In this document: positions 35,726 to 50,025 of the stretch, piece after piece
How the letters are laid out: each line of letters opens with the position of its first letter
Position numbering within the stretch: the first letter of the stretch is position 1
Source: Actinomycetales bacterium
GTDB taxonomy: Bacteria; Actinomycetota; Actinomycetes; Actinomycetales; Kineosporiaceae
Assembly: GCA_012719445.1 (NCBI GenBank)
Contig: JAAYAH010000100.1
Span: forward strand, 1 to 61,157
DNA: 61,157 bases
Reading direction: 5' to 3'
Notes under the pieces: model-generated
Database searches by the model: none
What the model saw: only the letters and a program-made list of their open reading frames with translations
What the model was told of the DNA's origin: nothing
Translations under genes and position numbers: made by a program

Positions 35726-38647
35726 GTGGGGTACGAGCTGCTCGGGGAGATGCGGGCCGTCGTCCGCGGCAGGCAGATCCCGCTCGGACCACGCCAGCAG
35801 CGCCTGCTGCTGGCGTGCCTCCTCGTCGACGCCGGGCGCGTCGTCCCGGTGGAGACCCTGATCGGACGGATCTGGGGCGAGTGCCCACCGCACCGCACCC
35901 GGGAGGGGCTCCACGTGCACCTGGCGAGGCTTCGGACCTCGCTGCGGACGATGAGCGAGGCGACGGGGGAGGAGATCCGGCTGGAGCGCCTGGTCGGGGG
36001 GTACCGGTTGGTGATCGACCCCGCTCTGGTCGACCTGCACCAGTTCGAGTCCGTCGTGGAGACGGCCGAGGGCGTGGTCGGTGGGGCGGTCGAGGACCTG
36101 GGCCGGGCTCTGGACCTCTGGCGGGGCACGCCACTCGACGGCCTTCCCGGCGTCTGGGCTCGCGACGTCCGGGGGACGGTCACCACCCGGCTGCTGCACG
36201 TCCTCGGTCGGTGGGGGCGGGCCTGCCTGCAGCGGGGCGAGCCCGGGGCGGTGGCCGCCCGTCTGGGCCGTCACCTCGACCACCTGTTCGCGGACGATCC
36301 CACGCTGCGGGCCAGGACCGGGTCCCTGCTGGCCGCAGGTCGGGTCACCGAAGCCCTTGACCTGGTCGTGGGGTCGGACCGGGACAGCGGACCCGACCTG
36401 CCGACGCCGGCCCAACTCCCTCTTGCCGTCCAGCTGTTCACCGGCCGGACGGCGGAACTGGGTGTCCTCGACGACCTGCTCCTCCGGCACCGTGACTCCC
36501 TCGCGGTGACCGCCGTCGTCGTCACCGGAACGGCCGGGGTCGGCAAGACGGCGCTCGCCGTCCAGTGGGCACATCGGGTCGCCGAGCAGTTCCCCGACGG
36601 GACGATCTACGTCGATCTCCGGGGGTACGACCCGGAACACCCGCTCACCCCCGCGGAGGCGCTCGCAGGGTTCCTCGGCGCCTTCGGGATCGCGGGGCCG
36701 AAGGTTCCCTTCGATCTCACCGAGCGGGCCGCGGCCTACCGGTCCGTGCTGGCCGGTCGCCGGGTCCTGGTGATCCTCGACAACGCCGGATCGGTGGACC
36801 AGGTCCGGCCCCTGTTGCCGGGGACGTCCTCCTGCCTGGTCGTCGTCACCAGCCGGGACAGCCTCGCCGAACTCGTCACCCGGGAGGGAGCCCACCGGAT
36901 CCCGCTCGACCTGCTGCCCGACGCGGCGGCGACGGAGCTGATGGTGTCCCTCGTCGGCGCGCGGGCCCTCACCGAGCCGGAGGCGCTGTCGAGGCTGGTG
37001 GCCCAGTGCGCCGGGCTGCCCCTCGCGCTCAGGATCGCCGCGGAGCTGGCGGCCGGGCGCAGTACGACCGCGCTGGCCGACCTGGTCGCCGAGCTGGCCG
37101 ACGAGGAGCAGCGCCTCTCCCTGATGGCCGTCGACGGTGACCTGCGCTCTCATGTCCAGGTGGTGTTCTCGTGGTCGTACCGGAACCTGGCCGCCGGGAC
37201 GGCCCGCCTGTTCCGGGTGCTCGGCCTGCACCCGGGGCCCGACTGGAACGCCGCGGCGACCGCAGCCCTGGCCGGGTGTGACCTCGACACGGCCCGGCAC
37301 GGCCTGGCGGCCCTGGCCGGTGCTCACCTCGTGCAGCGGCGCGGGTGGCGCCGGTACGGAATGCACGAATTGCTCCACGCCTACGCCCGTCGGCTCTCCG
37401 GTGATCTGGACACCGAGCAGGACCAGCGGGAGGCGCTCACCCGCCTGCTCGACCACGCGGCGGCCTCCGCCGCCTCGGTGCTCGACCCCAGTTCGGAGCG
37501 GCGACGTCCGTCCCGGCCGGTACCCCGCTTCCGCGCGCCGCTGCCGGGCGTCACCGACCCCGCCGGGGCGAGGGACTGGTTCGACGTCGAACGGAGTTCG
37601 CTGGTGCGGCTCGTCGCCCACGCCACGGACACCGGTCACCCGGAGCACACGGTGCTCCTGGCCGAGATCCTGGCCGGGCACCTGGAGTGCGGTGGACACC
37701 TCGCCGACGCCCTGACCGTGCACGACCTGGCACTCGGCGCCGCCAGGGCGACCGGTGACCTCCTGGGGCAGGCCCACGCTCTCGTCGGCGGCGGGGCGGT
37801 GCTGTGCCGCTGGGGCAGGATCGCGGACGGCGCCTGCCGGTTGACCGAGGCCGCCGCGCTGGCCGGGAGCTGTGGTGCCGTCCACATCGAGGCCCGTGCC
37901 CTGCACAACCTGGGCTTCGTGGAGTACACGGCCGGACGACGGGACGAGAGCCTCGACCTGCTGTCCCGGGCCCTTCCCCTGTGGCGGCTCACCGACGACC
38001 GGCTGGCCGAGGCCCGCACCCTCTACGCGATCGCGACCCTGGAGGCGGGGCGCGGCGAGTACCGGCAGGCCTTCGGTCACCTGGAGTCGGTCCTCCAGGA
38101 GGCGGTCGGCCGCGGTGACCGGAGGGTCGAGGCCGAGGTGAGGGACGGGCTGGGAACGGTCCTCAGCGCGCTGGACCGGCACGAGGAGGCAGCCCGGCAC
38201 TTCGAGACGGCGCTCCGGATCTGGCGGGAGCACGCGGCTCCGGAGGCGGAGTTCATGGTGGCGGCGAAGCTGGGGACGGCGTTCACCCGGCTCGGCCGGG
38301 TCGAGGAGGGGCTGGACCTGCTGCACCGGTCGCTGGACTTCCACCGGCGCAGCGGGATCGAGACGTCGCTGGCCGTGATCCTCAACTCCATCGGCCGCGG
38401 CCACAGCGACACCGGCAGCCCGGACGAGGCCCTCGCCCGGCATCGGGAGGCCCTGCTCATCTCCGAGCGTCTCGGCGACCGGATGGGGCAGGCCAAGGCG
38501 CACGACGGCCTCGGCACCGCGCTCACCGCCCTGGGACGCACGGACGAGGCGGGCGAGCACTGGGCACAGGCGCTCACCCTCTACCGGGAGGTCGGTGACG
38601 TCCGGGCGGGGACGGTCGAGGCGCTGCTGTCAACCCCGCCCCGGTGA
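35726..38647 (+). CDS. SARP/BTAD - STAND NTPase - TPR regulator, paralogue B
   Basis: 973 residues, colinear with paralogue A over the whole length. Winged helix (PRQQRLLLACLLVDAGRVVPVETLIGRIWG, positions 35789-35878), BTAD-like segment (ALDLWRGTPLDGLPGVWARD), NTPase Walker A GTAGVGKTALAVQW near residue 268, GRRVLVILDNAGSVDQVRPLLPG, TSRDSLAEL, GLPLALRIAAELA, MHELLHAYARRLSG, then TPRs to the end (EARALHNLGFVEYTAGRRDESL and similar). GTG 35726 has a good RBS. The shared unusual strings, such as the ADLRGYD/VDLRGYDP stretch and RAATYRSVLAGRRVLVI, point to a tandem duplication. Targets unknown. Confidence 0.87.
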   Translation: MGYELLGEMRAVVRGRQIPLGPRQQRLLLACLLVDAGRVVPVETLIGRIWGECPPHRTREGLHVHLARLRTSLRTMSEATGEEIRLERLVGGYRLVIDPALVDLHQFESVVETAEGVVGGAVEDLGRALDLWRGTPLDGLPGVWARDVRGTVTTRLLHVLGRWGRACLQRGEPGAVAARLGRHLDHLFADDPTLRARTGSLLAAGRVTEALDLVVGSDRDSGPDLPTPAQLPLAVQLFTGRTAELGVLDDLLLRHRDSLAVTAVVVTGTAGVGKTALAVQWAHRVAEQFPDGTIYVDLRGYDPEHPLTPAEALAGFLGAFGIAGPKVPFDLTERAAAYRSVLAGRRVLVILDNAGSVDQVRPLLPGTSSCLVVVTSRDSLAELVTREGAHRIPLDLLPDAAATELMVSLVGARALTEPEALSRLVAQCAGLPLALRIAAELAAGRSTTALADLVAELADEEQRLSLMAVDGDLRSHVQVVFSWSYRNLAAGTARLFRVLGLHPGPDWNAAATAALAGCDLDTARHGLAALAGAHLVQRRGWRRYGMHELLHAYARRLSGDLDTEQDQREALTRLLDHAAASAASVLDPSSERRRPSRPVPRFRAPLPGVTDPAGARDWFDVERSSLVRLVAHATDTGHPEHTVLLAEILAGHLECGGHLADALTVHDLALGAARATGDLLGQAHALVGGGAVLCRWGRIADGACRLTEAAALAGSCGAVHIEARALHNLGFVEYTAGRRDESLDLLSRALPLWRLTDDRLAEARTLYAIATLEAGRGEYRQAFGHLESVLQEAVGRGDRRVEAEVRDGLGTVLSALDRHEEAARHFETALRIWREHAAPEAEFMVAAKLGTAFTRLGRVEEGLDLLHRSLDFHRRSGIETSLAVILNSIGRGHSDTGSPDEALARHREALLISERLGDRMGQAKAHDGLGTALTALGRTDEAGEHWAQALTLYREVGDVRAGTVEALLSTPPR

Positions 38648-38998
38648 GGCGGCCACCGTTCTCGACTCACCGGTCGGGCGGGGCAGACGTCGGCAACGCG
38701 GGTGACGTCCTGGAAACGACGTCGAAAGGTTTTCGGAATCTGCGGGCCGACCGCATCAGCGTCGACCCGGCAGGCGTCGGCGACGGTGTCGGCCCTGGTG
38801 TTCTCCGCGGTCGCCGAGCGCCGGCTCATCGGCGGGCTCACCACCAGCGTGTCGAAGGGGTGACGGCAGGGGTGAGGACGGCACCCCATCGGGGGTGAGC
38901 CAGGTCACTTCGTGCCCCGGTCCGGGGCGCGCGCCGAATCGTGACCTGGATTGCGCCGTCCGGCTACAGGGGGCTGGGCAACCGGTCGATGCAGGGAC
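38648..38998 (+). other. Intergenic region upstream of the kinase-GGDEF gene
   Basis: 351 bp with no supported gene. It contains a small dyad CGAAA-gg-TTTTCG (38723-38735) followed by GAATCT, the only AT-rich patch and the best promoter candidate, and a duplicated gacgtc at 38705 and 38719. No clear terminator for the preceding gene. Confidence 0.45.
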
Positions 38999-44344
<5,346 letters not shown>

Positions 44345-44460
44345 CCGGTCCCGGGTGTCCGGGATCATCGCCGGACAGCGCCGCGGGTCGCAGGCTGGGA
44401 TCGCGCCGGCAGCGTGCACGCCTGTCCGGCCGGTCGTCCGGGTCCGGAGAGGAGTGCACG

Positions 44461-45453
44461 ATGCGGGGGGGACGGGCGGGACAGGCAGCCCAGGGGAGCG
44501 AGGCGCAGCCGGCCCCGGGACGGCTCCGCATCCACTTCACCCTGGAGGACCTCGCCCGCACGAGGGTCGCCTCGGGACCCGACGTGCGGTGGGAGACCGT
44601 CCTCAGCATCCACCAGTTGTGCGTCGGCTCGCGCTCGCACGCCTTCCGACCCTGGCGGCGATCGGTCGTCGCCTCCCTCGGCCGGTGGTTCGACCCGCTG
44701 CGGTCCCTGGCAGCGCCCGGGGCCCGCCTCCCCGGCGTCCTCGCCCCCGTCGCGGGGATCCCGAGGCTCGGCGCCGGGTCGGACGAGGACCGCGACGTCG
44801 TGGACCGCGACGTCGTGGACAGCGACGACGTGGACAGCGACGACGTGGACCATCTCGGCACCCTGCTGCGCCGGTACCACCGGGTGGCACTCCTGCCGTA
44901 CTGGTCTCGGATCCGGGGGGTGGTGCGGGCCGAACGCTCCCGGTGCCTGCGGACCCTTGCGGCCGGCGGGTACGAGGAGCTGCTGGCGACCCTGCACCCC
45001 TCGCTGCGGTGGCGACAGCCGGTGCTGGAGGTCGGCCACCCCGTCGACGCCGACCTCCACCTGCGGGGGCGGGGGCTGACCCTGGTGCCGTCGTTCTTCT
45101 GCTGGGGACTTCCCGTCGCCCTGGCCGACCACGACCTGCCCCCGGTCCTCGTCTACCCGGCGGTGGTCGGCCGTCCCTTCCCGGAGGGAGGCTGCCGCAC
45201 CCGACACACCGGTGCGAGCGACTCCCTCGGCAGCCTGCTCGGGAAGACCCGGGCCGCGGTGCTCCTCGCCGTCGAGGACGGCTGCACCACCACCGAGCTG
45301 GGTCGTCGCGTCGGGGTGTCCGCCTCCTCCGCCTGCGAACACGCCGCGGTGCTGCGGAACGCAGGTCTGATCACGACCACGCGTTGTGGGGGCAGGGTGC
45401 TGCACACCGTCACCCACGTCGGCGAGGCGTTCGTCAGCGACACCTGGCGGTGA
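44461..45453 (+). CDS. ArsR-family winged-helix transcriptional regulator
   Basis: 330 residues. The N-terminal part (GRLRIHFTLEDLARTRVASGPD, positions 44518-44583; then WETVLSIHQL) and the C-terminal winged helix (LLGKTRAAVLLAVEDGCTTTELGRRVGVSASSACEHAAVLRNAGLI, positions 45235-45372) match the long ArsR-like regulators common in Streptomyces and relatives. A DRDVV/DSDDV acidic repeat sits between residues 110 and 129. ATG 44461 has GGAGAGGAG 6 nt upstream. It lies 116 bp after the kinase-GGDEF gene, possibly in the same transcript. No metal-site cysteine pair typical of ArsR/SmtB is seen in the recognition helix, so the effector is unclear. Confidence 0.82.
   Translation: MRGGRAGQAAQGSEAQPAPGRLRIHFTLEDLARTRVASGPDVRWETVLSIHQLCVGSRSHAFRPWRRSVVASLGRWFDPLRSLAAPGARLPGVLAPVAGIPRLGAGSDEDRDVVDRDVVDSDDVDSDDVDHLGTLLRRYHRVALLPYWSRIRGVVRAERSRCLRTLAAGGYEELLATLHPSLRWRQPVLEVGHPVDADLHLRGRGLTLVPSFFCWGLPVALADHDLPPVLVYPAVVGRPFPEGGCRTRHTGASDSLGSLLGKTRAAVLLAVEDGCTTTELGRRVGVSASSACEHAAVLRNAGLITTTRCGGRVLHTVTHVGEAFVSDTWR
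44788..44847 (+). repeat. 15-bp tandem repeat, 4 copies, in the ArsR-type gene
   Basis: Two copies of gaccgcgacgtcgtg followed by two of gacagcgacgacgtg encode DRDVV DRDVV DSDDV DSDDV, an acidic linker. Confidence 0.92.
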
Positions 45454-45544
45454 CCGAGTCGGCGGTCGTGGGCGACGCCTCGGCCGGGGTCGGTGAACCG
45501 GGGTCGGCGGACCGGGGGCGCGGCGTCGTGGGACGGACTCAGGA

Positions 45545-48193
45545 TCAGCGACCTGAGCGACCGAGACAGCACCACACGGCCTTGCCGCCGTCGGGCAGGA
45601 GGCGGGTGCCCCACCGAAAGGCGAGCGTTGCGACGATCATGAGCCCGCGGCCTCCCTCGTCGTCCGGCGCTGCCGAGCGCAGCCGCGGAGCGGTGCCACC
45701 GTGGTCCCGCACCTCCACGACGACCCCCGACTCCGGGACGGACAGGAGCAGGGACAGGGGAGGACGGGCGTACCGGACGGAGTTGGTGACCAGTTCGCTC
45801 ACCACGAGCTCCGCCGTGAGAGCGGTCTCCGGATCCTCGCCCCAGCCGGTGAGGGTGTCGACGGCGAACTCGCGGCACTGGCGGACGTCGGCGGCGTGGG
45901 AGGAAACGGTCAGCGACGCCACCCGGGGACGCGTGGTCCGCTCGGGGCGCAGCAGCAGCAGGGCGGTGTCGTCCGTCCCGGTGGGCCGGATCCCGGTCAG
46001 CACGGCCTCGCAGGTGCGCTCCAGGTCGGCGTGGGGTTCGCGCAGCTCTCGGGCCAGCAGGTCCACGCCGGCCTCGATGTCCGAGTCCCTGGACTCGACG
46101 AGCCCGTCGGTGTAGAGGGCGAGCAGCCGGCCGGCCGGGAGGTCGATGGTGACGTGGCGGTACGGCTCCGGTCCCGCGGTGCCCAGCGGGGGACCCGCGG
46201 CGTCGAAGCGGGTGACGCCGGGCACGGGAGCTGTGGTCCCGCCGCCGAGGTGGGGCTCGTCCCGGCCGAGGCTCCGCGCGGGGATCGCCGCGGCGGGCAC
46301 CGGCTCGACGGACGGCGCCGGGTCCACCAGGAGGGGTGGCACGTGGCCGGCGTTGGACAGGACGAGCCGTTCCTCCCGCGGGTCGTAGACGCCGTAGACG
46401 CAGGTGACGATCGTGTCCTCGGCCAGCCCTCTGATGAGCTCGTCGGCGTGGGTCAGCACCTCGGCAGGCGGCAGGTCCTGCCCGGCGTAGGCCCGCAGTG
46501 CGGCGCGGACCTGACCCATGAGGGCCGCCGCCGCGACCCCTCTGCCCATGACGTCGCCGATGACGACCGCGACGCGACCGGTGGGCATCGGCACCAGGTC
46601 GTACCAGTCCCCGCCGACCTCGCTGCCCTCGCTGGCGGCGAGGTAGCGGGCCGCGACGCTCAGACCCGGCACCGAGGGCAGTGACTTCGGCATCAGGCTG
46701 CGCTGCAGGGTGCGTGACACCTCCTGCTGGTGGTGGTACAGCCGGGCGTTGTCGATGGCGGAGGCCGCCCGGTCGGCGAGCTGGACGGCCAGTGTCAGAT
46801 CCTCCGCGCCGTAGACTCGGCCGCTGACCGAGTTGGCGAACGACACCACGCCGATGGCGTGGCCCCGGACGAGGAGCGGGACCACCAGCGCGGAGGTGAT
46901 GTCCGGGTGCTGGGGACGGAGCAGCGAACCGTCCCCCGGCGGGCCGTCCCCTCGCGAGCCGCCACCGGGGACGTCGTCCGGGTCGAGTGCCGTCCCCGCC
47001 ACGAGGTATCCACGGTGGCAGGCCATCGCCAGCAGGACCGGGTGGTCCGGCGGGTACCCCGGGTCCTGTCCGACCTGCGCCCACCGCGCCGGGTCGGGTT
47101 CCTGTCCCGGGGAGTGTCCGATCGCCCCCCGGCGCAGCCGTCCCTCGGCGTTCCTCAGGTCGACGAGGCAGTGATCGGTGAACCGGGGCACGACCAGGTC
47201 TCCGAACCGGGCCAGCACCCGATCCAGGTCGAGCGACTCGCTCAGCACCCGTGCCACGTCGTCGAGGAGCCGCGATCGCTCCGTCGCCCGGTCGAGGGCC
47301 AGCCGGGCGCACCGGCTCACCGCCAGTTCCAGACCGATGATCGTGACGACGCCGACGAAGGCCTGGGCGGCGCTGGCCCGCACCGATGCCGGGCCGATCC
47401 CGCCGAACGGTCCCGTCCCGAGCACCGTCAGCCAGATCGCGGCGCTGCCGCAGATCACCAGGTGGAGGGTGGTGATCCGCACCCCGAGCCGCATCCCGCT
47501 CCACACCGTCAGCAGCAGCACCATGACCACGTACGGTCGTCCCCACGGCATACCGAACACCCAGGTGAACAGCAGGCCGGTGGCCCCGGCGAAGGCGACC
47601 AGCTCACCGAGGAGCGCTCGGGAGACCCTCCCCGGACGGCGCCGGAGACCGGCCAACCCCACCGCCGCGACGACGACCGTGCTCACCGCGTTCCGGGTGA
47701 CCCACTGCCCGGCCGAGGTCCAGAACGGAGCCTCCCGGACCAGGGCGACGGCCAGTCCCGCCGGCAGCGCGGCGGCGAGCGGACCGGTGATGGCCGCCGA
47801 CAGCAGGGCGTGCAGGCCCCGGACGTCCCGCAGGCGGGTCCGCCGTTCCCCGTCGACCCACAGGAACACCAGGACCGACATCGCGGCCTGGAGGGTGTTG
47901 ACGAGCCCGAGAACGGCCGCCAGCTCCCACGGCGCTCCGGTCGCCCCGTTCATTCCCGCGGCGACCAGGGCCAGGAGCAGGCACTCCGGCCAGGGCAGGC
48001 GTCGTCGGGCCGCCCCGTGCAGGACCCACAGGAACCCGACTCCCGCTGCCGGCCACACCAGGGAGATCGCCGAGTCGGGGACGCGGGTCTGACCGCCCAG
48101 CCATGCGGTCGCCGCGTAGGCCGACACCGCCCACGCCTGTGCCGGCAGGTCCAGTCCGCCCCGCCCGAGCCTTTCGCCCCACCCGCCGGGCAT
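45545..48193 (-). CDS. MASE1 - GAF - PP2C (SpoIIE-type) - HATPase membrane phosphatase
   Basis: 882 residues. Eight or so N-terminal membrane helices of MASE1 type (about 15-290, with SLVWPAAGVGFLWVLHG), a GAF domain (about 310-480: SALVVPLLVRGHAIGVVSFA), a SpoIIE/PP2C phosphatase (about 495-755: GGDWYDLVPMPTGRVAVVIGDVMGRG, positions 46544-46621; LYTDGLVESRD; TDDTALLLL) with metal-binding aspartates, and an RsbW-like HATPase (ELVVSELVTNSVRYA, VVEVRDHGGTAP, GRGLMIV). Such proteins control anti-sigma/anti-anti-sigma switches by dephosphorylation and kinase activity. ATG 48193 is preferred; TTG 48196 sits at better distance from AGGAGG. Convergent with the ArsR-type gene. Confidence 0.9.
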   Translation of the reverse strand: MPGGWGERLGRGGLDLPAQAWAVSAYAATAWLGGQTRVPDSAISLVWPAAGVGFLWVLHGAARRRLPWPECLLLALVAAGMNGATGAPWELAAVLGLVNTLQAAMSVLVFLWVDGERRTRLRDVRGLHALLSAAITGPLAAALPAGLAVALVREAPFWTSAGQWVTRNAVSTVVVAAVGLAGLRRRPGRVSRALLGELVAFAGATGLLFTWVFGMPWGRPYVVMVLLLTVWSGMRLGVRITTLHLVICGSAAIWLTVLGTGPFGGIGPASVRASAAQAFVGVVTIIGLELAVSRCARLALDRATERSRLLDDVARVLSESLDLDRVLARFGDLVVPRFTDHCLVDLRNAEGRLRRGAIGHSPGQEPDPARWAQVGQDPGYPPDHPVLLAMACHRGYLVAGTALDPDDVPGGGSRGDGPPGDGSLLRPQHPDITSALVVPLLVRGHAIGVVSFANSVSGRVYGAEDLTLAVQLADRAASAIDNARLYHHQQEVSRTLQRSLMPKSLPSVPGLSVAARYLAASEGSEVGGDWYDLVPMPTGRVAVVIGDVMGRGVAAAALMGQVRAALRAYAGQDLPPAEVLTHADELIRGLAEDTIVTCVYGVYDPREERLVLSNAGHVPPLLVDPAPSVEPVPAAAIPARSLGRDEPHLGGGTTAPVPGVTRFDAAGPPLGTAGPEPYRHVTIDLPAGRLLALYTDGLVESRDSDIEAGVDLLARELREPHADLERTCEAVLTGIRPTGTDDTALLLLRPERTTRPRVASLTVSSHAADVRQCREFAVDTLTGWGEDPETALTAELVVSELVTNSVRYARPPLSLLLSVPESGVVVEVRDHGGTAPRLRSAAPDDEGGRGLMIVATLAFRWGTRLLPDGGKAVWCCLGRSGR

Positions 48194-48434
48194 CAACCCC
48201 CCGATCCCTCCTGGTCACAATCTGAAGCAAACCATCACCGTAGAGTAATGCGACCCAGGTCGCCTCACGGCGGTGGGTTTCGTCGGCGGGGGCACCTCGC
48301 CGGGAACGTGCGCACCGCCGACCGGCCGCCCCGCCGATGGCGGGTGCCGAGGGGGGATCGGGTGCGTGCCGGCCTCTCCGCATCGTATCGGCGCGCGGCC
48401 TCCGGGGACGGCCCACGGACCAGGCCGTGATCAC

Positions 48435-48521
48435 TGGTGCCGGGTGCGGGACTCGAACCCGCACACCCTTTCGAGCGGCGCATTTTGAGTGCGCTGTGTC
48501 TGCCAATTCCACCAACCCGGC
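48435..48521 (-). tRNA. tRNA-Leu (anticodon CAA)
   Basis: 87 nt with encoded CCA. Acceptor GCCGGGT pairs with ACCCGGC. The anticodon loop CTCAAAA gives CAA, reading UUG. A long variable arm (class II) and GGTTCGAGTCC T-loop are present. Confidence 0.96.
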
Positions 48522-48531
48522 GCTGCTGCCG

Positions 48532-48537
48532 AGCCTA
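48532..48537 (-). promoter_or_regulatory. -10 box TAGGCT for tRNA-Leu
   Basis: TAGGCT on the reverse strand ends about 10 bp before the tRNA 5' end. Confidence 0.45.
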
Positions 48538-48600
48538 GCCCGTCAGGGGTACGCGGTGCTCGGCTGGGCCCACCCCCGCCCGCGGTTCGCCGCAGGTCAT

Positions 48601-48606
48601 TACTCT
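48601..48606 (+). promoter_or_regulatory. -10 box TACTCT for leaderless pdtaR
   Basis: TACTCT is 6 nt before GTG 48613 and decides that start. Confidence 0.5.
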
Positions 48607-48612
48607 GGGCAC

Positions 48613-49236
48613 GTGAGTGAGGGAGAGAGCCAGGGACGTCCACCACGCACCGTGGTCGTGGCCGAGGACGAGTCACTGATCCGGCTCGACGTCGTCGAGA
48701 TGCTGCGTGACGCCGGGTACGAGATCGTCGGAGAGGCTGGCGACGGGGAGGAGGCCGTCCGGCTGGCGGAGGAACGGCGTCCCGACATCGTGGTGCTGGA
48801 CGTGAAGATGCCGGTGCTCGACGGGATCTCCGCCGCCGAGCGGATCGTCGCCGAGCACATCGCGCCGGTGGTCCTGCTGACCGCCTTCTCGCAGCAGGAG
48901 CTGGTGGAGCGGGCCCGCGACGCGGGAGCGATGGCCTACGTCGTCAAGCCGTTCACGGCCTCCGACCTGCTGCCGGCTCTCGAGATCGCGCTCAGCAGGC
49001 ACGCCCAGATCATGCAGTTGGAGAAGGAGGTCGGAGATCTCTCCGACCGACTGGAGACCCGGAAGCTGGTCGACAGGGCCAAGGGGCTGCTGCAGACCCG
49101 GTTCGGCATGAGCGAGCCGGAGGCGTTCCGCTGGATCCAGAAGACCTCCATGGACAAGCGCCTCACCATGCGCGAGGTGGCCTCGGCCATCATCAACTCC
49201 GCAGCCGAGCTCAAGGGCGGCCAGCCGAGCGCCTGA
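48613..49236 (+). CDS. pdtaR: ANTAR-type response regulator PdtaR
   Basis: 207 residues: receiver domain (about 12-130) with VVVAEDESLIRLD, phospho-acceptor Asp in VVLDVKMPVLDG, LLTAFSQQ and VVKPF, then a C-terminal ANTAR RNA-binding domain (LVDRAKGLLQTRFGMSEPEAFRWIQKTSMDKRLTMREVA, positions 49066-49182). Known family role: phosphorylated by histidine kinase PdtaS, it binds terminator-like RNA and lets transcription proceed. PdtaS is not nearby. GTG 48613 gives MSEGESQG; earlier in-frame codons overlap tRNA-Leu. Position between pyk and polA/rpsA matches M. tuberculosis. Confidence 0.94.
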   Translation: MSEGESQGRPPRTVVVAEDESLIRLDVVEMLRDAGYEIVGEAGDGEEAVRLAEERRPDIVVLDVKMPVLDGISAAERIVAEHIAPVVLLTAFSQQELVERARDAGAMAYVVKPFTASDLLPALEIALSRHAQIMQLEKEVGDLSDRLETRKLVDRAKGLLQTRFGMSEPEAFRWIQKTSMDKRLTMREVASAIINSAAELKGGQPSA

Positions 49237-49258
49237 CCCGGTCGCCCGACGCGCGGGA

Positions 49259-49280
49259 CGCCGTCTCTCCTGGGACGGCG
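49259..49280. terminator. Weak hairpin between pdtaR and livF
   Basis: 7-bp stem CGCCGTC / GACGGCG with an 8-nt loop between convergent genes. Confidence 0.4.
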
Positions 49281-49308
49281 CAGCCAGGCGAAGGTCGTCC
49301 CGTCGGGG

Positions 49309-50025
49309 TCAGGCGACACCGAGATAGGCGGCCCGGACGGACGGGTCGTCGAGCAGCGCGCTGCCGGTGCCCGTGGCGACGATCGAGCCGGTCTCGAGGA
49401 TGTAGGCGCGATCCGCCACCGACAGGGCCCGGTGGGCGTTCTGCTCGACGAGGAGGATCGTCGTGCCCTGCTCGTTGATCTCCTGGAGGATCTCGAAGAT
49501 CTGACCGATGAGCATGGGGGCGAGCCCCATCGACGGCTCGTCGAGCAGGAGCAGGCGCGGCCGGGCCATGAGCGCCCTGCCGATGGTGAGCATCTGCTGC
49601 TCGCCGCCGGACAGAGTCCCGCCGGCCTGCCGGGAGCGTTCCTTCAGCCGGGGGAAGAGCGTGAACACCCGCTCCAGGTCCGCCGCCCGGGTGAGGTGCC
49701 GGTCCCGGCGCGCGTAGGCCCCCATGTCCAGGTTGTCGCGGACGGACATGCCGGGGAAGATGCCGCGGCCCTCCGGGGCCTGGGAGATCCCGCGGATCAC
49801 CCGCAGGTCGGCCCGCAGGTGGGTGATGTCCTCGCCGTCGAAGTGGATCCGGCCGGAGGAGACCGGCTGCAGCCCGGAGAGGGCCCGCATGGTGGTGGTC
49901 TTGCCCGCGCCGTTCGCGCCGATCAGGGTGACGATCTCCCCCTCGGCCACGGTGAGGCTCACCTCGTGCACGGCCCGGACCCGGCCGTAGTGGACCGACA
50001 GGTCGGTGATCTCAAGCAGAGCCAT
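49309..50025 (-). CDS. livF: Branched-chain amino acid ABC transporter ATP-binding protein LivF
   Basis: 238 residues, one of two ATPases of the Liv importer. Seen: Walker A LIGANGAGKTTTM, signature TLSGGEQQMLTIGRAL, Walker B LLLLDEPSMGLAP, and the H-loop region. The ATG overlaps livG by 14 bp. Last gene of livK-H-M-G-F. Confidence 0.95.
   Translation of the reverse strand: MALLEITDLSVHYGRVRAVHEVSLTVAEGEIVTLIGANGAGKTTTMRALSGLQPVSSGRIHFDGEDITHLRADLRVIRGISQAPEGRGIFPGMSVRDNLDMGAYARRDRHLTRAADLERVFTLFPRLKERSRQAGGTLSGGEQQMLTIGRALMARPRLLLLDEPSMGLAPMLIGQIFEILQEINEQGTTILLVEQNAHRALSVADRAYILETGSIVATGTGSALLDDPSVRAAYLGVA

Noticed and set aside
30331-38647. SARP regulators as part of a natural-product gene cluster
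   Set aside because: No PKS, NRPS, terpene or tailoring genes occur nearby.
44461-45453. Metal-sensing ArsR/SmtB repressor
   Set aside because: The helix-turn-helix is ArsR-like, but the CxC or alpha5 His/Asp metal ligands were not seen and the protein is three times longer than SmtB.
48435-48521. tRNA-Leu as attachment site of an integrated element
   Set aside because: No integrase, no duplicated tRNA 3' end and no phage or transfer genes in the window; only its position at the edge of the regulatory block suggests it.
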